From assembly GCA_031292215.1 (NCBI GenBank), contig JARLHO010000039.1, positions 1 through 44,127 on the forward strand: a stretch of DNA of 44,127 nucleotides, written 5' to 3'. This DNA comes from Syntrophobacteraceae bacterium (lineage in GTDB: Bacteria; Desulfobacterota; Syntrophobacteria; Syntrophobacterales; Syntrophobacteraceae). The notes beneath the pieces are model-generated. The model was given only the letters and a program-made list of their open reading frames with translations. It did no database searches and had not been told where the DNA came from. Of the stretch, positions 38,782-44,127 are shown piece after piece (position 1 is the stretch's first letter; every line of letters begins with the position of its first letter). The position numbers were made by a program, and so were the translations under genes.

Positions 38782-40173
38782 CTACAAAATATATCTGCTC
38801 AAATCTTCGTCTTTTATGATCTCGTTTAAAATATTTCGAACGTACTCCCTGTCTATCTGGATGGTCTGCCCCTTGAGGTCGGGGGCATTAAAGGAAATAT
38901 CGCTCAAAAGCTTTTCCATGATCGTGTGCAGCCGCCTTGCGCCGATGTTTTCGGTCCTGGAATTTACCTGGTATGCGATTTCGGCCAGCTCATCTATCGC
39001 CTCGGAATTAAAGACCAGTTCGACGCCTTCGGTTTGGAGGAGTGCCTTGTACTGTTCTATCAGAGCGTTTTCGGGCTCGGTTAGAATCCGCACGAAATCA
39101 TCCCTGGAAAGCGAGGTGAGCTCGACGCGGATGGGAAATCTCCCCTGGAGCTCCGGGATGAGGTCGGAGGGCTTGGAGATGTGAAAAGCACCCGAGGCGA
39201 TAAAGAGGATGTGATCGGTCTTGACCATTCCATACTTAGTGGTAACGGTCGAGCCCTCGACGATGGGCAATAGATCGCGCTGAACGCCCTCCCTGGAGAC
39301 GTCGGGGCCCCTGCCACCGCCCTCTCTTCCCGCGATTTTATCGATTTCATCCAAGAATATGATGCCGGAGTGTTCGACCCTGTCGATGGCAAGCTTTATC
39401 ACTCTATCCATATCGATCAGGCGCTGGGATTCTTCGGCGACAAGGATTTCACGGGCCTCGGGGATTTTGACCTTCCGGCGCTTGGTCCGCTTGGGCATCA
39501 TCGAGCCGAGCATTTCCCGCAGGTTAAAGTCCATGTCCTCCATGCCGGCCCCGGCAAATATTTCGATCATCGGTATGTTTCGGTCGGGGACATCGAGATC
39601 GACATAGCGGTCGTCGAGGGCGCCCTTTCGCAGGAGCTTTCGTAGTTTTTCCCTGGTGGAATCGGCCCGATCGGCCTCTTGCTTGGCTTCGATCAAGGCC
39701 GTGGGCTCATCGGGGAAAGGGTGCTCTCTTTCCTTTAACTCGGTATTGGATTGTTTGGGGGGCAGCAAGATATCGAGCAGTTTTTCCTCGGCGATTTCCT
39801 CGGCTTTTGCTTTTACCCCTTCCATCTCCTCGTTTCGGACCAGGCCGACCCCCAGTTCGGTAAGGTCGCGGATCATGGATTCGACGTCTCGGCCCACGTA
39901 TCCGACCTCGGTGAATTTGCTGGCCTCGATCTTAAGAAAGGGCGACTGGGCCAGTCGGGCCAGACGACGCGCTATCTCGGTCTTCCCGACGCCGGTTGGG
40001 CCGATCATGATGATATTTTTCGGCGCTATCTCGTCTCGCAGATGTTCGGGCACCTGCTGTCTTCGCCACCTGTTGCGCAGAGCTATGGCCACCATGCGTT
40101 TGGCGTCTTTCTGACCGATTATGTACTTATCGAGTTCGACTACTATTTCAGCCGGTGTATGGGGTGGTTGCAT
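38782..40173 (-). CDS. hslU: HslU, ATPase subunit of the HslUV protease
   Basis: 463 residues. [14 protein letters not shown] at the N-terminus, Walker [10 protein letters not shown], the pore motif [12 protein letters not shown], the I domain (about residues 110-240), Walker [11 protein letters not shown] and sensor/arginine motifs near the end, closing with D-L-S-R-Y-I-L, the HslV-activating tail. Start is the ATG at 40173, three bases after hslV, with GAGGAG inside hslV. Unfolds proteins for HslV. Confidence 0.97.
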   Translation of the reverse strand: MQPPHTPAEIVVELDKYIIGQKDAKRMVAIALRNRWRRQQVPEHLRDEIAPKNIIMIGPTGVGKTEIARRLARLAQSPFLKIEASKFTEVGYVGRDVESMIRDLTELGVGLVRNEEMEGVKAKAEEIAEEKLLDILLPPKQSNTELKEREHPFPDEPTALIEAKQEADRADSTREKLRKLLRKGALDDRYVDLDVPDRNIPMIEIFAGAGMEDMDFNLREMLGSMMPKRTKRRKVKIPEAREILVAEESQRLIDMDRVIKLAIDRVEHSGIIFLDEIDKIAGREGGGRGPDVSREGVQRDLLPIVEGSTVTTKYGMVKTDHILFIASGAFHISKPSDLIPELQGRFPIRVELTSLSRDDFVRILTEPENALIEQYKALLQTEGVELVFNSEAIDELAEIAYQVNSRTENIGARRLHTIMEKLLSDISFNAPDLKGQTIQIDREYVRNILNEIIKDEDLSRYIL

Positions 40174-40176
40174 CAA

Positions 40177-40722
40177 TCAAAGCTCCTCGATCACAAATTC
40201 CCTGTTGGTATAAATACAGATAGACGCGGCGATACTCATGGCTTCCTCGGCGATCCGGCGGGCAGACAGGTCGGTGTGGCGGTCAAGCGCGCGAGCGGCG
40301 GCAAGCGCATAGGGGGCCCCCGAGCCAACGGCGGCAAAGCCGTCGTCGGGCTCTATCACGTCCCCGGTACCGCTCAGTATGAAAGAATCCTTGGCGTCGG
40401 CCGCAACCAGGAGGGCTTCGAGCCTTCGCAGCGCCCGGTCTGTTCGCCAGTCCTTGGCCAGTTCCACCGCGGCCCGCTTGAGGTTCCCGTTATATTGTTC
40501 GAGTTTGGCTTCCAGCCTCTCAAACAGCGTGAACGCATCGGCGGTCGAACCCGCAAAGCCGGTCAAAATCTTATCGTGGTAGAGTCTGCGGATCTTTTTG
40601 GCCTGTTGTTTCACAATGGTATCCCCCATTGTCACCTGGCCGTCGCCGGCCATTACAACCCCGTCATTTTTCCGAACAACTATCACTGTTGTGCTGCGCA
40701 CCCTGGAACCAGGCTCAGCCAT
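40177..40722 (-). CDS. hslV: HslV, peptidase subunit of the HslUV protease
   Basis: 181 residues. After a short propeptide ([10 protein letters not shown]) the mature enzyme begins at T-T-V-I-V-V-R-K, with the Thr nucleophile. G-D-G-Q-V-T-M-G-D and [10 protein letters not shown] are family motifs. The ATG at 40722 with GAGAGGA is preferred to a longer in-frame extension of 21 residues. Co-transcribed with hslU; xerC ends 137 bases upstream. Confidence 0.96.
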   Translation of the reverse strand: MAEPGSRVRSTTVIVVRKNDGVVMAGDGQVTMGDTIVKQQAKKIRRLYHDKILTGFAGSTADAFTLFERLEAKLEQYNGNLKRAAVELAKDWRTDRALRRLEALLVAADAKDSFILSGTGDVIEPDDGFAAVGSGAPYALAAARALDRHTDLSARRIAEEAMSIAASICIYTNREFVIEEL

Positions 40723-40859
40723 TTTTTCCTCTCCATGCAGGTCACAAAAAGCGCTTGTATCAGGTCGCACAGCCGCTTTCGCCAAGTTGGGTCAAAAAAT
40801 CCAAGTTATCACGATTATTGAACTTATTTAATATAATCACAACGCTCTCGACAACGCTC

Positions 40860-41819
40860 TCAGTTTTTCCCGCTCCTGGGGTGGGACTCGTCGTATACCT
40901 TCATCAAGTGGTCGATGTCCACGTGGGTGTAGCGTTGCGTAGTAGACAGGCTTTCATGGCCGAGCATCTCCTGGATAGCTCGAAGATCGGCTCCGGCATT
41001 GAGAAGATGGGTGGCGAAAGTGTGCCTTAGCCCATGGGCGCTCAAATGCTGCCAGAGTCCGCACCCGATAAGTTCGGCCTTTAGTATCCTGTTGACAGAC
41101 CGTGCCGTTAGCCTTGCTCCCCTGGAATTTAGAAAAAGGGGCCGACAAGTCGGCGCCTTCCTTTGGGGAAGCTGAAATTCCCCGGCAAACTGAAATTCGA
41201 GCGCCGACAGATAATACTTCAAGGCTTCAAGGGCTTTTGATCCGATCGGAACGATGCGTTCCTTGCGCCCCTTTCCTCTCACGCGCACCACCCCCTCGTC
41301 AAAAATCACGGCTTCGCGGTTAAGCCCTGCGAGTTCGCTAACGCGGATGCCCGCCGAATAGAGCGATTCAAACAGCGCCCAGTTGCGGGCCTTTCTCCAC
41401 GAGCCTTCCCGCTCCAAAGCTTTTCGGGACAGAGCGTCTAGAAAGTGGAAAACGGCGTCCACCGTGAGAAAGGCAGGTACTTTTTGCTTTACCCTCGGAT
41501 GGCCGACCAATTCGGCCGGGTTCTCAGCCAAAAACCCCGCCGTGATCAGATAGCGATAAAAGGAGCGAAGCGCTGAGAGCTTGCGGGCACGGCTGGTTTT
41601 TTCAAGCGAGCCGTGGACCGAGGCCAGATACCCGCGAATGGTGGCCGGGCCAATCGATCCCGGCGCCAGGACGCCGGCGCCCGGGAGCGCGCGCGCATAT
41701 CCGGCAAACTGGTTTAAATCGCTTGCGTAGGCCCTCAATGTCTCTTCACTCAAGTTCCGCTCATAGCGAAGGTATTGCAGGAAAAGAGGCTGGGCGCTAT
41801 CCCAGTCGGGGCAGCTCAT
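40860..41819 (-). CDS. xerC: Tyrosine recombinase XerC-like
   Basis: 319 residues. N-terminal SAM-like domain (Y-L-R-Y-E-R-N-L-S-E-E-T-L-R-A-Y-A-S-D-L), then the catalytic domain: Arg in S-A-G-I-R-V-S-E-L-A-G-L, Lys in V-R-G-K-G-R-K-E-R, H-x-x-R in H-G-L-R-H-T-F-A-T-H-L-L, His in L-G-H-E-S-L and Tyr in T-Q-R-Y-T-H. Order xerC-hslV-hslU is common in bacteria, so this is most likely the chromosome dimer resolvase rather than a phage integrase. The start is ATG 41819 (M-S-C-P-D-W); the open frame continues about 155 codons upstream through simple repeats and is probably not translated. Confidence 0.92.
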   Translation of the reverse strand: MSCPDWDSAQPLFLQYLRYERNLSEETLRAYASDLNQFAGYARALPGAGVLAPGSIGPATIRGYLASVHGSLEKTSRARKLSALRSFYRYLITAGFLAENPAELVGHPRVKQKVPAFLTVDAVFHFLDALSRKALEREGSWRKARNWALFESLYSAGIRVSELAGLNREAVIFDEGVVRVRGKGRKERIVPIGSKALEALKYYLSALEFQFAGEFQLPQRKAPTCRPLFLNSRGARLTARSVNRILKAELIGCGLWQHLSAHGLRHTFATHLLNAGADLRAIQEMLGHESLSTTQRYTHVDIDHLMKVYDESHPRSGKN

Positions 41820-41937
41820 TGGTCTGGTTTCCTTTCCCCCGGGGGCAATCGCACAAATCCGGGCGGGCGAAAAAGGACCAGTCCAGACATAAGTCCTGTT
41901 ACCACAGGCCGGAAAAAAAGGACAGAGTATTCGGGAC

Positions 41938-41985
41938 GCACGGGGGGACGTACGGGGGGACGTACGGGGGGACGTACGGGGGGAC
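41938..41985. repeat. Four tandem copies of a 12-base unit
   Basis: GTACGGGGGGAC is repeated (first copy GCAC...), directly upstream of xerC. In the frame of the xerC extension it would encode a four-residue repeat. Confidence 0.85.
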
Positions 41986-42142
41986 GCAAAGCAGCGTAGG
42001 AAATGGGGGCTTTTTTCGGCGTCAAACGGCTGTCCGGGCGGAGGGGACCGTAGGGCTTTGGCTGTTAATACAGGGAAAATTGATTCGATGGTTTGCGTAT
42101 AGCCGCGATTTAATTGGTGTTTTGTGATTTGGCGGTCGCAAA

Positions 42143-42523
42143 TAACAGCACATAACAGCGCGCTGATATGTGCTGTTAACAGCGTAGTAACAGCAGTGAA
42201 ATAACAGCTGCCGGTCAAATAACAGCCGGTGCAATAAGAGCCGGTGAATCGGTGAATGGGTGAGTCGGTGAATAGCGAATGCATGTGCGATTCCCCTATT
42301 TTCCTATTTGGAAAACGCGCCGTGAAGTTCGCAGGACGCCGCCAGGATTTTACACGGCGCCCCGGGCCATAGCCGGGAGTGTTCGTTCATACGGTGTCCG
42401 GAGCGTTCGTATGGCATCGCGATTTTAGCACTGAGGGATCGGGGTCTTCAAAACGGCAACCGGAAGCGGCAGATAGAGACGGCAATGGAAACGGCAACCA
42501 GAAGTGGCAAAAGGGAACGGCGC
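42143..42523. repeat. Low-complexity three-block island B
   Basis: Plus strand: ATAACAG words (42143-42235), GGTGAATCGGTGAATGGGTGAG words (42236-42276, given here in part), a unique stretch of about 170 bases, and AACGGCAAC/GGAAACGGCAAC words (42450-42523). Same order as island A read on the other strand. Confidence 0.6.
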
Positions 42524-43044
42524 CGATTATTTTTTCTTTATCGATCTTAAAGACGGAAGGGTCGATCTTAAAGGTGAAAGGCGCAGACGTACAGTGAGTT
42601 GGTTTGAGGGCGCGAGGGGGCGCGGTTGCGCCTGCGATCGTAGCGTTTGCCGGCTGTCAGTTTTGCGATCAGCGCTGCGGGGTGATGGCCGACCATACAG
42701 CGAGGAAGACCTGCCTGTCGAATTCGGGTCAGGCAAAGCTCCGGGACTTGCGGGCATCGAGGTCGAACTTTACACATGAAGCGTCGGGGCATCCGGACCG
42801 ACCGGGTTAGGGCCGGTCGCAAGCTAGCCGAGGAAAACCAGCGCAACGAGGGCTCATCTTGGCAAAGATGCATCGATATAGCCGAAGCCCGCAGGCGGAT
42901 TGTCTAATTGTGCTCTAAACGTAAGCAATGGATTGGAACGAAACGGTCCATGTGAAATATGTGACACTTCACGCCACATATCGCCTAAAATCCACGCCGG
43001 ATAATTCCGAATGTTACTCTTCATCCACCCTCTTTTGCGGTTGA

Positions 43045-43068
43045 GTATGATAACGTCCTTTATCATAC
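43045..43068. promoter_or_regulatory. Perfect 9-base inverted repeat, operator-like
   Basis: GTATGATAA and TTATCATAC are separated by CGTCCT, in AT-rich DNA about 100 bases past the 3' end of the helicase fragment. It is not beside a confident gene start, so its role is unknown. Confidence 0.4.
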
Positions 43069-43164
43069 ATAAGATGGAGGGTCTATTCAAAACCATTTGT
43101 CCGCTCGCCGGGTGGCTGGGGGTCCCTCGGTGTGGCGCATAGGCAAGAAAAGAAGGTCAGGATG

Positions 43165-44037
43165 TTAGTGCCAAACCATCATCCAAACGAGGGTACGCGC
43201 CCGTGTGATGGCCACGCGGAGTAATCTCCGACTTCGTTCGTAAGGTGGGCTTTCCCACTTGGTGTTAAAAAAAGAACCCGAAAAGCGGCCTTCAACTAGG
43301 ACGACTCCATCAAATTCTTTGCCTTTCGATTTGTGCATGGTCATTAGAATGCAACCTCGATGGTCCTGTTCTGCGGCAATTATCCGTTCACGCTCTAAAA
43401 CCCTCCGCACTAATCCGGATGCCTCCTTGTATCTTCCGTTTGCAAGCCAAAGTGACGATAGGCCGCCGCCTAAATCGTCTGTCGCTCGAAACAATCTTAC
43501 CAGACGAGCATTACGGAAAATCTCGTTTAGCCCCTGGATTTTTTGAAGAAGTTCACGAGCACGCTTCCAATCGCCCACTGGATCGCCGACAAGAGCAAGA
43601 CCTTTTTCGAACTCCGATTTTAACGCTTTCGCGTCAGTAATCCTCGGCATCTTACCAGATATAATGGCTGCCGCAGATTCATTGAATTGCCTTACATGAT
43701 TTGTCGCTGTTTGCGATTGATTTTCAGCGTTTTTAAGTTCGTAATAGTATGAGATAAGACGTAAGGTTTTGCTGAGAAGCTCCGGATTGGTAGTCCCGGC
43801 CCATTCCATGATCGAACCGACTACAGCGGCCGATGCGGCCGATAAATCAGCATCCCAGACTACATCGTGATCGATTGGAGAAAGAGCCTTGCCCTTGTAA
43901 ACATGGTTTTCCGACAAAACACCTGATAACCGGACCACTAACCAGCAATTCCCGCAGTGCCGGAAAATCTGCTCAGGACGTAACTCGGGGTTATGAGCTT
44001 TCGTAAACGCGACTTCAATTTTGAGGGGCTCCCTCAA
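43165..44037 (-). pseudogene. UvrD-like superfamily 1 helicase, C-terminal part only
   Basis: 290 residues readable. Visible motifs are from the second RecA domain: H-K-S-K-G-K-E-F-D-G-V-V in M-T-M-H-K-S-K-G-K-E-F-D (motif V region) and R-R-L-L-R-V-A-I-T-R-A-R (motif VI). The N-terminal RecA domain with Walker A (G-x-x-G-x-G-K-T) is absent, and the frame upstream meets a TAA at about 44106, so no full-length helicase can be built here. The open frame actually runs a little upstream of 44037 without an ATG. It is either a 5'-truncated remnant or a gene broken by a frameshift just outside; the window ends at 44127, so I cannot tell. Confidence 0.7.
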
Positions 44038-44127
44038 AAATACTTCTGAAGGCCGTGTATTCCCGTGTATTCGTGCTGGACATCCCCGCCGGACTCTGGC
44101 ATGTTATGTTGCCATGAGTCCGAGACG

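Larger units (their letters stand above)
41820..43164. other. Long non-coding stretch with simple repeats
   Basis: 1345 bases. It holds a 12-base tandem array (41938-41985), island B (42143-42523), a short G+C-rich part (42560-42790) with open frames on both strands but no recognisable protein, and an inverted repeat (43045-43068). The frame extending xerC upstream runs through the low-complexity part and I consider it non-coding. Confidence 0.5.

Noticed and set aside
41820-42284. N-terminal extension of xerC by 155 codons
   Set aside because: It runs through tandem repeats and low-complexity DNA, begins without a ribosome site, and XerC proteins do not carry such a part.
42504-42873. Overlapping frames on both strands in GC-rich DNA
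   Set aside because: No homology-like motifs, no ribosome sites, and codon patterns unlike the real genes; frames open on both strands suggest chance.

Overview
The window looks like one chromosomal contig piece of a strictly or facultatively anaerobic Desulfobacterota-type bacterium (inference). The grounds are a System II cytochrome c assembly pair (ResB/CcsA) beside a TatA-TatB-TatC operon, NtrC-type two-component signalling, a benzoate-CoA ligase family enzyme, an in-frame UGA that looks like selenocysteine, moderately high G+C by eye, and many intergenic palindromic repeats. No rRNA or tRNA gene was seen.

Layout. 1-2055 is accessory: an AT-rich secreted orphan and a HigBA toxin-antitoxin locus whose toxin is split by a repeat element. 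2056-9729 is metabolic and regulatory: a VOC protein, an NAD(P)-binding SDR, a cytosolic histidine kinase with its sigma-54 activator, a benzoate-CoA ligase-like enzyme and a HIT protein. 9730-12331 is a decayed type I-C-like CRISPR-Cas relic followed by low-complexity DNA. 12332-16088 is a leftward run: phoU, the Memo-like and AMMECR1-like partners of the AmmeMemoRadiSam system, an unknown gene and a zinc-dependent phospholipase C-like protein. 16389-22918 is mostly rightward: a small exported protein, a divergent thioredoxin reductase-like flavoprotein, a NUDIX hydrolase, resB-ccsA, tatA-tatB-tatC and rdgB. 22959-24682 is an overlapping ECF sigma/anti-sigma/CpxP-like stress module read leftward.

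24940-31582 is the most interesting block. It holds a flavoprotein of the type fused to SelD, an ArsS-like radical SAM protein whose terminal Cys position is a UGA codon, an AhpD-type peroxidase-like partner, a MerA-like disulfide oxidoreductase, a TVP38 membrane protein, and a single ORF fusing the two 'rSAM/selenodomain-associated' transferases. Together these suggest a selenium-linked arsenosugar-like or related small-molecule pathway (inference from family associations). If UGA is read as selenocysteine, the protein gains seven residues ending at 27461, and a hairpin lies at the right distance downstream.

31742-41819 is mainly housekeeping: a universal stress protein, a Tyr-rich exported protein, a nitroreductase, two tandem trypsin-like proteases with phosphoglycerate mutase, queE, and xerC-hslV-hslU. 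41820-44127 is low-complexity DNA followed by the C-terminal part of a UvrD-like helicase.

Several repeat families cross the window: a C-run/G-run hairpin element, a REP-like palindrome related to TGTAGGTTGGG, a GAAACTT-ended composite element found in higB, between tatB and tatC, and downstream of queE, and two far-apart copies of an odd three-block low-complexity island.
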